Assembly: GCA_963730305.1 (NCBI GenBank)
Contig: CAVSRB010000009.1
Location: 139,027 to 203,026, forward strand
Reading direction: 5' to 3'
DNA: 64,000 nucleotides
Source of the DNA: CAMYMQ01 sp963730305
Lineage (GTDB): Bacteria > Pseudomonadota > Alphaproteobacteria > Bin65
How positions within the stretch are numbered: the first letter of the stretch is position 1; each line of letters begins with the position of its first letter. The translations under genes and the position numbers were made by a program. Shown here one piece after another: positions 37,353-47,651 of this stretch. The notes under the pieces were generated by a model. It was not told the DNA's origin. It did no database searches and worked only from the letters and a program-made list of their open reading frames with translations.

Positions 37353-37921
37353 ATGGACGGTGCGGCGAAGGGGCAGGTGGCTCTGGCTATCCAATCGAAG
37401 GACAGCGTTTCGGCGGGCGATCCGTGCGTCTGGGCCGAGGCCGGCGTCGACCAGCCGCGGCTGGAGGCGCTCGCCGCCGTGGCCGCCGGCGCGGCGCGGC
37501 CGGGCGACGCCTTCCTGCTCGACGGCGACCTCGGCGCCGGCAAGACCACCTTCGCCCGCGCCTTCGTCCGGGCCCGCGGCGCGCTGGCGGGGGAGACCGG
37601 TGACCGAGGTGCCCAGTCCGACCTTCACCCTGGTCCAGCACTACGAGCTCGCCGGCGGCACGGTCTGGCACTTCGACCTCTACCGCATCGACGACCCGGC
37701 GGAGCTGGTCGAGCTCGGCCTCGACGAGGCGCTGGCCGGGGGCATCGCCCTGATCGAATGGCCGGCGCGGCTGGGCGGCGCGGCTCCGGCCGAAGCGGAT
37801 CGAGGTCGCGCTCGCCTTCGAGGCCGACCCCGACCGGCGCACGCTCACCGTCACCGACCGCAGCGGCGACGGCCACATCGCCGCGGCGCTGGACGGCGCA
37901 CCGGCCGGGACCGGCGCATGA
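37353..37921 (+). CDS. tsaE: tRNA threonylcarbamoyladenosine biosynthesis ATPase TsaE (two apparent insertions)
   Basis: About 188 aa when corrected. The P-loop is LDGDLGAGKTTFARAFVRA, then TEVPSPTFTLVQHYE (switch), HFDLYRIDDPAELVELGLDEAL (Walker B-like) and LIEWPARL. TsaE is the ATPase that drives t6A formation on tRNA with TsaB and TsaD. The frame moves by one base at G37599 (between GET and VTEVPS) and at G37783 (before LRPKRIEVALAF). Both extra bases lengthen GG pairs. A GTG at 37377 with AAGGGG upstream is an alternative start. Its TGA overlaps the ATG of amgK. Confidence 0.88.
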
Positions 37922-38930
37922 CGTCCACGCCGGACCGCGCGGCCCTGATCGACGCCTTCCTGGCGACGACCGCCGTGGCGCGACGCCGACCCGCACCGCG
38001 CTGACCGCCGACGCCTCGTTCCGCCGCTATCACCGGCTCGTCGGCGGGCCGCGGCCGGCGCTGCTGATGGACGCGCCGCCGCCGATGGAGGACGTCCGCC
38101 CCTACCTGACCGTCGCCCGCCACCTGAAGCGGCTCGGCTTCAGCGCGCCCGAGGTCTGGGCCGAGGACGTCGCGGCCGGCCTGCTGGTGATCGAGGATTT
38201 CGGCGACGAGACCTATACCCGCCGGCTCGCCGCGGGCGGCGACGAGGCGGCGCTCTACCGCGACGCTGTCGACGTGCTGATCGCCCTGCACCGCCAGCCG
38301 GAGGCCGCCGCCGTCGACGTGCCGCGCTACGACGCCGACAAGCTGATGGAGGAGGCCGCGCTGCTGGTCGACTGGTACCTGCCGGCGGTCGCGGGCGCAG
38401 CGCCGACGCCGGCCGACCTGGCCGCCGAATACGCGGACCTGTGGCGCGGGTTGTTCCCGCTCGCCGACGCGCTGCCGCCGACGCTCGTCCTGCGCGACTA
38501 CCACGTCGACAACCTGATGTGCCTCGCCGGCCGCACCGGCGCCGAGGCGGTCGGCCTGCTCGACTTCCAGGACGCGGTGATCGGCGCGCCCGCCTACGAC
38601 CTGGTCTCGCTCTTGGAGGACGCCCGCCGCGACGTGCCGGCCGACCTCCGCGCGGCGATGACCGAGCGCTATCTCGCCGCCTTCCCCGGCCTCGACCGCG
38701 ACGCCTTCGCCGCCGCCGCGGCGATGCTGTCGGCCCAGCGCAACGCCAAGATCATCGGCATCTTCACGCGGCTGTTGGTGCGCGACGGCAAGCCCGTCTA
38801 TCTTGCCCACATCCCGCGGGTCTGGCGCTGGTTCGAGCAGGATTTGGCCCACCCGGCGCTGGCGCCGATGCGCGCCTGGGTCGACCGGGTGTTCCCGCCC
38901 GAGGCCCGGCGGATTCCGGAGAGGAAGTAG
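37918..38930 (+). CDS. amgK: N-acetylmuramate/N-acetylglucosamine kinase AmgK (one apparent base loss)
   Basis: About 337 aa. This is an aminoglycoside-phosphotransferase-like kinase that phosphorylates the anomeric carbon of recycled MurNAc/GlcNAc. It shows ADASFRRYHRL, LVIEDFGDETYTRRL, the catalytic loop LVLRDYHVDNLM and the metal-binding LLDFQDAVIG. The first 20 codons (MTSTPDRAALIDAFLATTAV) are out of frame with the body; one base seems lost near 37976, the only deletion-type change in the window. The next functional gene is murU, its pathway partner, which supports the name. Confidence 0.85.
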
Positions 38931-38972
38931 GTCTGCATTGGTGATGAATTTCTTCGTTTCTCCTTCAGGGAC

Positions 38973-39054
38973 CGTCACCCCCGCGCAGGCGGGGGTCCAT
39001 GTCGAGGCCGGCGCCCGGCGTCGACGCTGGATTCCCGCCTGCGCGGGAATGACG
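38973..39054. repeat. 82-bp palindromic element, copy 2 (reversed)
   Basis: It starts CGTCACCCCCGCGCAGGCGG and ends CGCCTGCGCGGGAATGACG, the reverse complement of the order in the 37081 copy, with the same length of 82 bases. It lies between amgK and murU. Confidence 0.75.
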
Positions 39055-39106
39055 AGCTTGGGGCACTGCGCACGCGCCCCGGTTCCGGCCGCCTGACCGC
39101 CCCGCC

Positions 39107-39848
39107 ATGCCCGCTACCAAACACTACCCCCACCCACGCGATGGTGCTCGCCGCCGGGCTCGGCGTGCGCATGCGGCCGATCACGGACACGTTGCCCAAG
39201 CCGCTGGTCCGGGTCGCGGGCGAGACCATGCTCGACCGCGCGCTCGACAAGCTGGCCGCCGCCGGGGTCACAGCCGCGGTGGTCAACACCCATCATCTCG
39301 CCGACCAGATCGCGGCCCACCTGAAGGGCCGCACGCAGCCCGAGATCACGGTGAGCCACGAGGCGGACGTGCTGGAGACCGGGGGCGGCGTGCTCAACGC
39401 GCTGCCCAAGCTCGGCGACGCGCCCTTCTTCGTGGTCAACAGCGATTCGATCTGGGACGACGGGCCGGTGCCCGCGCTCACGCGCCTCGCCGCCGCCTGG
39501 GACGACGCGGCGATGGACGCGCTGTTGCTGGTCCACCCGACGGTCTCGGCGGTCGGCTACAGCGGGTCGGGCGACTTCTTCCTCGACCTGGCGGGCAAGC
39601 TCTCCCGCCGCCGCGAGCAGCAGATCGCGCCCTTCCTGTTCACCGGGCTGCAGATCCTCCACCCGCGCCTGTTCGAGGGCCTGGAGCCGGGCAAGTTCTC
39701 GCTCAACCGGGTCTGGGACCGCGCGCTCGAGGCCGGCCGCCTCCATGGCCTGCGCCACGACGGCGCGTGGTACCATGTCGGCACCCCGGAGGCGCTGGAC
39801 GAGGTCGAAGCGATCTTCACCGCGCCGCGGTTTTCGCTGTATGCGTGA
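39107..39848 (+). CDS. murU: N-acetylmuramate-1-phosphate uridylyltransferase MurU (one apparent insertion)
   Basis: About 246 aa. The nucleotidyltransferase signature MVLAAGLGVRMRPITDTLPKPLV is followed by HEADVLETGGGVLNAL, VVNSDSIWDD (metal aspartate) and WYHVGTPEALDEVE. It makes UDP-MurNAc from MurNAc-1-phosphate, the product of AmgK, in the peptidoglycan recycling route that bypasses fosfomycin-sensitive MurA. The ATG at 39107 is one base out of frame. Reading AA instead of AAA at 39119-39121 gives MPATNTTPTHAMVLAAG, a typical start, so an insertion error is likely. Confidence 0.88.
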
Positions 39849-39867
39849 CGGCCCGATACGCATCACC

Positions 39868-40010
39868 TCCGTAGGGGCGGGTTTCTAACCCGCCCGCCTT
39901 CCCGGCGACGGGTTTCCGGACCGGCAGGCTGGCGGGCCGTGCTTGCCCGTGCGAGTATCCATTTCGCCGCCGCGGGCGACGGGCGGGTTGGAAACCCGCC
40001 CCTACGGAAG
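39868..40010. repeat. Inverted-repeat element after murU
   Basis: The left arm (39868-39896, CCGTAGGGGCGGGTTTC...) and right arm (39979-40010) are near-perfect inverted copies. Each arm can also fold on itself through GGGCGGGTT/AACCCGCCC. The element fills most of the gap between murU and the NYN gene and resembles widespread high-GC intergenic palindromes; it can also end transcription. Confidence 0.65.
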
Positions 40011-40044
40011 TGCCAAAATCGCCCCCCAATCACCGGAGGCCATC

Positions 40045-40893
40045 GTGAACGACGACGCCAACCTCGCCCTGTTTTGCGACTTCGAGAATATCGCGCTGGG
40101 CGTCCAGGACGCCAAATACGCCAAGTTCGACATCCAGCGGATACTCGAGCGGCTCTTGGTCAAGGGCAGCATCGTCGCCAAGAAGGCCTATTGCGACTGG
40201 GGCCGCTACAAGGACTTCAAGCGGGTCATGCACGAGGCCGCCTTCGAGCTGATCGACATCCCCCACGTCCGCCAGGCCGGCAAGAACTCGGCCGACATCC
40301 GCATGGTCGTGGACGCGCTCGACCTCTGCTACACCAAGGAGCATATCGACACCTTCGTCATCATCTCGGGCGATTCCGACTTCTCGCCGCTGGTCTCCAA
40401 GCTGCGCGAGAACGGCCGCACGGTGATCGGCATCGGCGTGCGCAACTCGACCGCCGACCTGCTGGCCAGCAACTGCGACGAGTTCATCTACTACGACGAC
40501 CTGGTCGCCGAACCGGCGCCGGCGGCCAAGCCGTCGCGGGGCCGGGGCCGGGGCAAGGCATCGGCGGACAAGACGGGCGCGGCGGGCAGTGCGAAGGACA
40601 AGCCCCAGGGCAAGGAAGAGATCATGGACGATCCGGGCCAGGAGGCGATCGACCTGGTCATCGAGGTCGCCGACGCGCTCCACGCCGAGCGCGGCGACCG
40701 CGCCGACCTGTGGGGCTCGATGGTCAAGCAGACCCTCAAGCGCCGCCGCCCCGGCTTCAGCGAATCCGCCTACGGCTTTCGCTCGTTCACCGACCTCTTG
40801 GAGGAGGCCCAGGCCCGCGGCCAGCTCGAGCTGGAGCTGGACGAGAAGTCCGGCGGCTATTTGATCCGGCAGATCGACGGCAAGGGGAAGTAG
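40045..40893 (+). CDS. NYN-domain (LabA/PIN-like) protein with C-terminal LOTUS/OST-HTH domain
   Basis: A 282-aa protein. The NYN nuclease fold (about residues 1-155) keeps its acidic residues: LALFCDFENIALG, SADIRMVVDALDLCY and IISGDSDFSPLVSKLRENG. A low-complexity linker (KPSRGRGRGKASADK) follows. The last 85 residues (EAIDLVIEVADALHAERGDRADLWGSMVKQTLKRRRPGFSES) look like an OST-HTH/LOTUS domain, which binds RNA. GTG at 40045 with GGAGG seven bases before is the start. A role in RNA cleavage or decay is inferred from domains; the target is unknown. Confidence 0.85.
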   Translation: MNDDANLALFCDFENIALGVQDAKYAKFDIQRILERLLVKGSIVAKKAYCDWGRYKDFKRVMHEAAFELIDIPHVRQAGKNSADIRMVVDALDLCYTKEHIDTFVIISGDSDFSPLVSKLRENGRTVIGIGVRNSTADLLASNCDEFIYYDDLVAEPAPAAKPSRGRGRGKASADKTGAAGSAKDKPQGKEEIMDDPGQEAIDLVIEVADALHAERGDRADLWGSMVKQTLKRRRPGFSESAYGFRSFTDLLEEAQARGQLELELDEKSGGYLIRQIDGKGK

Positions 40894-41004
40894 GGGACGG
40901 CCGGCGAGAGCCGGCACGCCGCTCGCGGCCGTTGGCGACCTTCGCACGGCAACACCGCGGTTGTATGATCGGGTGACAGTCATCCATCCGGAGTGGAGGC
41001 AACG

Positions 41005-41415
41005 ATGGTCGGACATTCGCCCCTTTCGCGCGCAGTCCTGGTGGCGGCCGCCCTTCTGATTGGTTCCTCGGTGCTGACCGCCGCAGCGGCGGCCGGGCGG
41101 CTGACGGTTTCCTTCGCCTGGTCGAAGCGGCACGAATGCTCGTCGACGCCGCCCGCGTTCACGATCGGCGGCATCCCGAAGGGCACCCGGTACCTGCGCT
41201 TCACGATGACCGACCTGGACGTGCCGACCTTCCACCACGGCGGCGGCACCATCGCCTACAAGGGCAGCGGCCGGATCCCGGAGGGCGCCTTCCGCTACAC
41301 CGGGCCGTGCCCGCCGAGCGGCCGGCACAGCTACGAGTTCCTGGTCGAGGCGCTCGGTGCGAACAAGCACGTGCTGGCCAAGGGCACCGCGGTCCGCAAG
41401 TTCCCGCCGCGGTAA
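41005..41415 (+). CDS. Secreted PEBP-like (YbhB/YbcL-type) protein
   Basis: A 136-aa protein with a signal peptide (LVAAALLIGSSVLTAAAAA) and a small beta-sandwich whose key blocks, FTMTDLDVPTFHHGGG and RHSYEFLVEALGANKHVL, resemble the ligand-binding strands of phosphatidylethanolamine-binding proteins. It is shorter than the usual 150-180 residues. GGAGG supports ATG 41005. No function is known for the bacterial family beyond small-molecule binding. It is probably monocistronic. Confidence 0.65.
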   Translation: MVGHSPLSRAVLVAAALLIGSSVLTAAAAAGRLTVSFAWSKRHECSSTPPAFTIGGIPKGTRYLRFTMTDLDVPTFHHGGGTIAYKGSGRIPEGAFRYTGPCPPSGRHSYEFLVEALGANKHVLAKGTAVRKFPPR

Positions 41416-41599
41416 ACGGCCGGCGGGCTGCCGCCGTTCCGCCAGGGTCGCGTCGGCGCAGTGACAGCGGGCCGCGGCCCTCGGCCATGCGCTCCCCGCA
41501 GCCCCGTCACCCGATCCGGCAATTGCCCATCCGCGCCGGGGCTGCCAAGGTCCTCGTTCGATAACGCGCAATCGCACGAAACGGACCGAAACCCGCCGG

Positions 41600-42883
41600 A
41601 TGGCCGACCCTTCCGCCACCACTGACAGTGCCGGCCCCGAGCCCGCCGCGTCCTCCGACCGCCGCAAGTTCGTCGTCCTGTTCGGCTCGGTGTGGCTGCT
41701 GCTGGTCACCGCCGGCGGCATGTTCCTGATCGTGGTCTCGCTCAAGGCCATCGCGCAGGATTTCGGCTGGCCGCGGGCGGTGCCGTCGCTGGGCTATTCG
41801 TTCCAGTTCCTCGGCTCGGGCCTGGGCGGGTTGGCGATGGGCTACGTGCTCGACCGCTTCGGATTCGGCGTGCCGGCGATCGTCGGCGCGCTGATGATCG
41901 GCTTCGGGTCGATGCTGGTCAGCCAGGTCGACGCCGCGTGGCAGCTCCACCTGATCTATTTCATCATGTTCGGCCTGGCCGGGCAGGGTGCGCTGGTCGC
42001 GCCGGCGATGGCCAACATCGCGCGCTGGTTCGACAGGCGGCGCGGCATGGCCGTCGGCCTGGTCGCGGGCGGACAGAGCCTTGCCGGCATCATCTGGCCG
42101 ATGGTGTTCGGCCGGCTGATCGACCAGATCGGCTGGCGCCAGCTCTATTTCTGGTTCGGCGTGTTCGCGCTGATCGTGCTGCCGCCGGTGTGCTGGCTGA
42201 TCCGCCACAAGGCGCCGGCGCCCAAGGCGGCGCCGGGCGGCGCCGGGGCCGGGAGCGGCGGGAAGGGCGCCGCCCTCGCGCGGCCCGCGCTGTCGCCGCT
42301 GGCGATCCAGTGGCTGCTGTGCGCGGCGATCACGGGCTGCTGCGTGGCGATGGCGCTGCCGCTCGCGCACCTGGTCGCGTACACCACCGACCAGGGTTTC
42401 CCGATCACCGCCGGGGTGGAGATCTTCGCGCTGACCCTGGTCGCCGCCTTCATCTCGCGGACCCTGCTGCTCGGGCCGCTGTCCGATCGGGTCGGCGGCT
42501 TGCGCGCGCTGCTCATGTTCTGCTTCGTCCAGGCGGCGAGCCTCGGCGCGCTGACCGCCTCGCACCAGCTGTGGGCGCTCTACCTGACCGGGATCCTGTT
42601 CGGTCTCGGCTACGGCGGCGTCTTCCCCGCCTACGCGATCACGATCCGCGAGCAGATGCCGATCGGCGAGGTCGGCCGGCGCACCGGCTTCGTGTTCCTG
42701 TTCGGCGCGGCCGCGATGGGGCTGGGCAGCTGGATGGGCGGCTGGCTGTTCGACCTGTCGGGCTCCTACACGCTGCCCTTCCTGATCGGGGTCGGCTTCA
42801 ACGTCGCCAACCTGTTCGTGATCAGCTACCTGATCTTCCGTACGGGTACGGGCGCGGGGCGGCTGCGCCCGGTGCCTGCCTAG
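41600..42883 (+). CDS. MFS transporter (oxalate/formate antiporter-like group)
   Basis: A 427-aa, 12-helix carrier: GSVWLLLVTAGGMFLIVVSL, GYSFQFLGSGLGGLAMGYVLDRFG, PAMANIARWFDRRRGMAVGLVAGGQS (loop 4-5 signature with DRRRG), and FGLGYGGVFPAYAITIRE. The NIARWFDRRRGMA motif is typical of the OFA and monocarboxylate-type branches. It starts with a short Pro/Ala-rich tail. Cargo is unknown; carboxylates are most likely. Confidence 0.87.
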   Translation: MADPSATTDSAGPEPAASSDRRKFVVLFGSVWLLLVTAGGMFLIVVSLKAIAQDFGWPRAVPSLGYSFQFLGSGLGGLAMGYVLDRFGFGVPAIVGALMIGFGSMLVSQVDAAWQLHLIYFIMFGLAGQGALVAPAMANIARWFDRRRGMAVGLVAGGQSLAGIIWPMVFGRLIDQIGWRQLYFWFGVFALIVLPPVCWLIRHKAPAPKAAPGGAGAGSGGKGAALARPALSPLAIQWLLCAAITGCCVAMALPLAHLVAYTTDQGFPITAGVEIFALTLVAAFISRTLLLGPLSDRVGGLRALLMFCFVQAASLGALTASHQLWALYLTGILFGLGYGGVFPAYAITIREQMPIGEVGRRTGFVFLFGAAAMGLGSWMGGWLFDLSGSYTLPFLIGVGFNVANLFVISYLIFRTGTGAGRLRPVPA

Positions 42884-43082
42884 GGCGTCCAACCGCCGTT
42901 CCCGTTCAGCTTCGGTTCACGCACGATCTGCCATCCTGGGCATGATCCGGTCGGTATGGATTGCCCCGGATTGGCCACGGCTGCGCCAAAATGCCCGGCA
43001 TGCGGACATTGTAACGTGGTTGTCGCCTTCCCAAGTCATAAAGGCAGGCATCGCGACCGCTTGCCCAACCGCACACGAACCC

Positions 43083-44282
43083 ATGAGCGAGACCAGCTTC
43101 GCAGGAATCCCGTATCCGGTCGCCAAGGAGATGAGCGACCACTTCCTCGCCGCCGCGGCGCGGGCGGGGCTGCGCGTCGACGAATACCCGCTGGCCGACG
43201 CCGAGGGCCGGCCGCTGCGCGGGGTGCGCGACGAGGTGCTGGCGACCCACGTCACCGTGATCGGCAACCCCGACGCCCGCGACACGGTCTGGGTGACCAC
43301 CGCGCTGCATGGCTGCGAGGGCCCGGCCGGGACCATGCTGGCGATCTGGCTGATGAACCACCGCACCGCGATCGAGCGGGCGCTGGGGCCGGACGTGCGC
43401 ATCGTCGTCGCCCACAACCTCAACCCCTGGGGCGCGTCCCACTTCACCCGGTTCGACGCCGACGGGGTCGACCCCAACCGCAATTTCCGCAAGCGCTTCC
43501 CCAAATCCGACCGCTGGTGCGCCCTGTCGCGCGACTACAGGCGGCTCGACAGCCACCTGAACCCCAAGGAATTGTCGCTGATAACCGAGGCCTGGCACCT
43601 CGGCATGCTGTGGGCCCAGTCGAAGATCATCACCACCAAGCGGATGATGAAGGTGATCGCGCTCGGCCAGCGCGCCGACCGCAACAAGCTGCTGTTCATC
43701 GGCACCGGGCCGACCCGGACCAACACGCTGGTCCGCGAGATCATCCGGCGCTACTCGAACAATCGGCCGGGCATCGACGTCCACATCGACATCCACACCG
43801 GCCTCGGCAAGCGGCTGTCCAAGTCGAAGCAGCCGCTGGTGCTGACCATCTACGACCCCGAGTCGCCCGAACACGGGCTGGCCAAGCGGATCTACGGCGA
43901 CGTCGGCGAGGTCAGCTCGACCCGCGAGGCCGAGTATAGCGGCTCCGACGTCGGCACCATCGAGCAGGCCTTCTTCGAAGAGCTGCCCGCGGGCCGCACC
44001 TATCACGGCGCCTGCGTCGAGCTCGGCTCACTGTCGACCATCGCCGCCGTCGCTGCGGTGTGGCGCCACCACGCCGTGCTGCGCCGGCCCAAGCGCTATT
44101 CGGAGTGGTACGCCGACCGCTCGCGCCGGCTGATGTACGACGTGTTCTTCCCCAAGGACGACGAGTGGCGGGCCGAGGTCGTGCCCGCGCTGTACCGCGT
44201 CGTCGGCAAGGCGGTCACCGCCCTGCGCGAGGACCGAGCCTCGTTCGCCGGCGTCCGCCGGCTGAGCCCGGCGGGGCGCTAG
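43083..44282 (+). CDS. DUF2817-type M14-like metallopeptidase
   Basis: A 399-aa cytosolic protein of the M14 carboxypeptidase/succinylglutamate-desuccinylase fold. Likely zinc ligands are in TALHGCEGPAG (His, Glu) and HIDIHTGLG (His), and a late acidic residue is in GACVELGSLS. The NPWGASHFTRFDADGVDPNRNF segment is typical of DUF2817. The substrate is not known; the fold suggests removal of a C-terminal residue or acyl group. ATG at 43083 is chosen because the conserved N-terminus follows directly. Confidence 0.78.
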   Translation: MSETSFAGIPYPVAKEMSDHFLAAAARAGLRVDEYPLADAEGRPLRGVRDEVLATHVTVIGNPDARDTVWVTTALHGCEGPAGTMLAIWLMNHRTAIERALGPDVRIVVAHNLNPWGASHFTRFDADGVDPNRNFRKRFPKSDRWCALSRDYRRLDSHLNPKELSLITEAWHLGMLWAQSKIITTKRMMKVIALGQRADRNKLLFIGTGPTRTNTLVREIIRRYSNNRPGIDVHIDIHTGLGKRLSKSKQPLVLTIYDPESPEHGLAKRIYGDVGEVSSTREAEYSGSDVGTIEQAFFEELPAGRTYHGACVELGSLSTIAAVAAVWRHHAVLRRPKRYSEWYADRSRRLMYDVFFPKDDEWRAEVVPALYRVVGKAVTALREDRASFAGVRRLSPAGR

Positions 44283-44309
44283 GCGCTCTTATCTCCTGCT
44301 CACGGTTGA

Positions 44310-44378
44310 CGTCATGCCCGCGAAGGCGGGCATCCAGCGGTCGCGCATGCCTGGCCCCCCGCCTGCGCGGTGGTGACG
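44310..44378. repeat. Palindromic element, copy 3 (shortened)
   Basis: It begins CGTCATGCCCGCGAAGGCGG and ends GCCTGCGCGGTGGTGACG, in the same orientation as the 37081 copy but 13 bases shorter and more diverged in both hairpins. Confidence 0.6.
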
Positions 44379-44398
44379 GTTGCAGTGAGCTGTCGGGA

Positions 44399-44502
44399 GT
44401 CCCCGGCTCTCCGCTTCGCTCCGGCCGGGGTGGTGTTCAGGTATGGTGGAGCGAAAGAAACACACCACCCCGGACGCGCCCGCAGGGCGTGAGCCGGGGT
44501 CC
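44399..44502. repeat. Dispersed repeat, CACCACCCCGG family, inverted pair
   Basis: GTCCCCGGCTCTCCGCTTCG...GGGGTGGTG (44399-44436) faces a second arm starting CACACCACCCCGG (44461) and ending GCCGGGGTCC (44502). The left arm is an inverted match to 32191-32232. It lies between the DUF2817 gene and addB. Confidence 0.5.
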
Positions 44503-44563
44503 ACGGCCGCCGCGCACCGATCCCGGCATGGACAAAGCCGCCGCTTTCCCTCAATCCTGAGGC

Positions 44564-47500
44564 ATGCCCGCCAGCACCCCAGGCCCCGCCGTCTTCACCA
44601 TCGCGCCGCACCGGCCGTTCGCCGACACGCTGGCGGCGGGCATCCTCGACCGCTGGGGCGGCGAGCCGGCGGCGCTGCCGCGGACGCTGGTCCTGCTGCC
44701 GACCCGGCGCGCCTGCCGGTCGCTGCGCGAGGCCTTCCTGCGGGCGGGCGGCGGCAAGCCCATGCTTCTCCCGCGGATGCGGCCGATCGGCGACGTCGAC
44801 GAGGACGAGCTGACCCTGACCGCGGCCGAGGCGGCGGCCTCGCCCTTCGACCCGGACCTGCCGCCGGCGATCGGCGAGACCCGGCGGCGCCTGCTGCTCG
44901 CCCGGCTGATCCTGAGCCGGCCGGAGGAGACCCGCGCCGACCAGGCGGTGTGGCTCGCCGCCGAGCTGGCCCGGCTGCTCGACCAGGTCCAGACCGAGCG
45001 GCTCGGCTTCGACGGGCTGGCCGAGCTCGCCCCCGACGCGCTCGCCGAGCACTGGCAGGAGACGCTGACCTTCCTGCGCATCCTCACCGACAACTGGCCG
45101 GCGATCCTCGCCGAGGAGGGCGCGATCGACCCGGCCGAGCGGCGCAACCGGCTGATCGAGGCGCAGGCCGCCGCGTGGCGCGCCGACCCGCCCGCCGACC
45201 CGGTGATCGCCGCCGGGTCGACCGGCAGCATCCCGGCGACGGCGGACCTGCTGGCGGTGGTCGCCGGCCTGCCCCAGGGCGCGGTGGTGCTGCCGGGGCT
45301 CGACCAGGGGCTCGATCCGGATGGTTGGGCGGCGGTCGGTGACGACCAGACCCATCCCCAGCACGGCCTGGCGCGCCTGCTCGCCCGCTTCGGCCTCGAC
45401 CGCGACGAGGTCGACGACTGGCCCGCGCCGGAGGGAGCCGACGACCGCCACGATCGCGCGCCGCCGGCCCGCGCCGTCCTGATCGGCGAGGCGCTGCGCC
45501 CGGCCAAGACGACCGACCGCTGGCGCGCCGCTCCGGTCGCGCAGGAAAAGGCCGTGGCCGCGCTCCAGGACCGGGTCGCCTACTGCGCTTGCCCCGGCCC
45601 GCGCGAGGAGGCGGGCGTGATCGCGCTGGCGATGCGCCGGGCGCTGGAGACGCCGCGGCGGACCGCGGCGCTGGTCACCCAGGACCGCGACCTGGCAAGG
45701 CGCGTGGCGGTCGAGCTCGGCCGCTGGGGCGTCGCCGTCGACGATTCGGCCGGCACGCCGCTGGGCGGCACGCCGCCGGGCAGCTTCCTCGGCCTGGTCG
45801 CGGACATGGTGCTGGGCCGGCTCGCCCCGGTGCCGCTGCTCGCGGCGCTCAAACATCCGCTCGCCGCCGCCGGGCTGGCGCCCGCGGCCTTCCGCGCCGA
45901 GACCCGCCGGGCGGAGACGCTGCTGCTGCGCGGGCCCCGCCCCGGACCGGGCGTCGAGGGGCTGCGCGCCCGGCTGGATGCGGTGGTCGCGGAGAAGCGC
46001 CGCGACGTGGCCAAGGCCGACACCGACCGCGCCGCCGCCTGGATCGACCGGCTCGACGGCTGTCTCGCGCCTTTCCTCGCCGCCGCGGCGGAGCCGCGCG
46101 TGCCGGTCGTCGCCCTGCTTGCGCGCCCACGTCGCCGCGGCCGAGGCGCTGGCGGCGACGGCCGAGGATCGCGGTCCGGCGCGGCTGTGGGCCGGCGAGG
46201 CGGGGGAGGAGGCCGCCGCCTTCGTCGACGACCTCGATGCGTCCGCCGCCGACTTCCCGGACATCCCGCCGGCCCAGTATCCCGAGCTGTTCGCCGCGCT
46301 GATGGCGGGCCGGGCGGTGCGGCCGCGCTGGGGCGCGCATCCGCGGCTGGCGATCTGGGGCCCGCTCGAAGCGCGGTTGCAGCAGGCCGACCTGACCATC
46401 CTCGGCGGCCTCAACGAGGGCAGCTGGCCGCCCGAGCCGCCGGCCGACCCGTGGATGAGCCGGCCGATGCGCAGCGAGTTCGGCCTGCCGCTGCCGGAGC
46501 GCCGCATCGGCCTGTCCGCCCACGACTTCACCCAGGGCTTCTGCGCGCCCGACGTGCTGCTGACCCGCGCCGAGCGGGTCGAGGGCACGCCGACCGTGCC
46601 GTCGCGCTGGCTGACCAAGCTGGAGGCGCTGCTCGACGGCCTCGGCATCGGCGGCGAGGACGCGGTGGTGCGGGTGCGCTGGCGCGACCGGACGTGGCTG
46701 CCCTGGTTCCGCGACCTCGACGCGGCGGACCCGCCGCCGCCGTTCCCGCGCCCGGCGCCCCGGCCGCCACTGGCGGCGCGTCCGCGCAAGCTGTCGGTGA
46801 CCCAGGTCGAGACCTGGATGCACGACCCCTACGCGATCTATGCCCGCCACATCCTCGGCCTGTCGGCGCTCGACCCGCTCGACGCCGACCCCGGCGCCGC
46901 CGAGCGCGGCCAGTTCATCCACACGGCGCTCGACGTCTTCGTCGGACGGCATCCCGACGGCGATCTGCCGCCCGACGCGCTCGCCCGCCTGCTCGACTGC
47001 GGCCGCGAAGCGCTCGGCGACGCCCGCGACCGGCCCGAGGTCCAGGCGTTCTGGTGGCCGCGCTTCGAGCGGATCGCGCGCTGGTTCGTCGAGGTCGAGG
47101 CCGCGCGCCGGGGCGAGATCGACCACGCCTGGACCGAGCTGCGGGGCAGCTGGCGCTTCGCCGCGCCGGGCGGCGACTTCACCCTCATCGCGCGCGCCGA
47201 CCGCATCGACCGCCGCGCCGACGGCGCCGCCGACATCATCGATTACAAGACCGGCGGCCTGCCGACCAAGACCGAGGTCAGGCAAGGCCTCGCGCCCCAG
47301 CTCCCGCTCGAGGGTGTGATCCTCGCCGAGGGCGGCTTCACCGACGTCCCGGCGATGACCCTGCACGAACTGCAGTTCTGGCGGGTGCGCGGGGCCGATC
47401 CGGCGGGCGAGACGGTCGAGATCCCGGCCGGGCCCGACCTGCTCGACGCCGCCCGCGACGGGCTCGCCCGGCTGGTCGCGCATTTCGACGACGAAGCGAC

Positions 47501-47651
47501 CCCCTACGCCGCCACGCCGCATCCGGACCGGGCGCTGCGCTTCAACGACTACGCCCACCTCGCGCGCGAGGGCGAGTGGTCGGCGGAGGACGACGGTGGG
47601 AGCAATGGGGGCAGCGGGAACGGCAGCGGCGGCGCCGGGGGCGGCGCATGA
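44564..47651 (+). CDS. addB: AddB, double-strand break repair helicase-nuclease subunit (one apparent insertion)
   Basis: About 1028 aa, the usual length in alphaproteobacteria. The N-terminal part is an inactivated helicase (LVLLPTRRACRSLREAFL). ILGGLNEGSWPPEPPADPWMSRPMR marks the AddB middle. The RecB-type nuclease at the C-terminus has RGQFIHTALD, ELRGSWRF and DIIDYKTGGLP. The frame changes near T46119: reading one T less joins VPVVALL to RAHVAAAEALAA. Its TGA overlaps the ATG of addA. AddAB resects broken ends for RecA loading. Confidence 0.93.
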
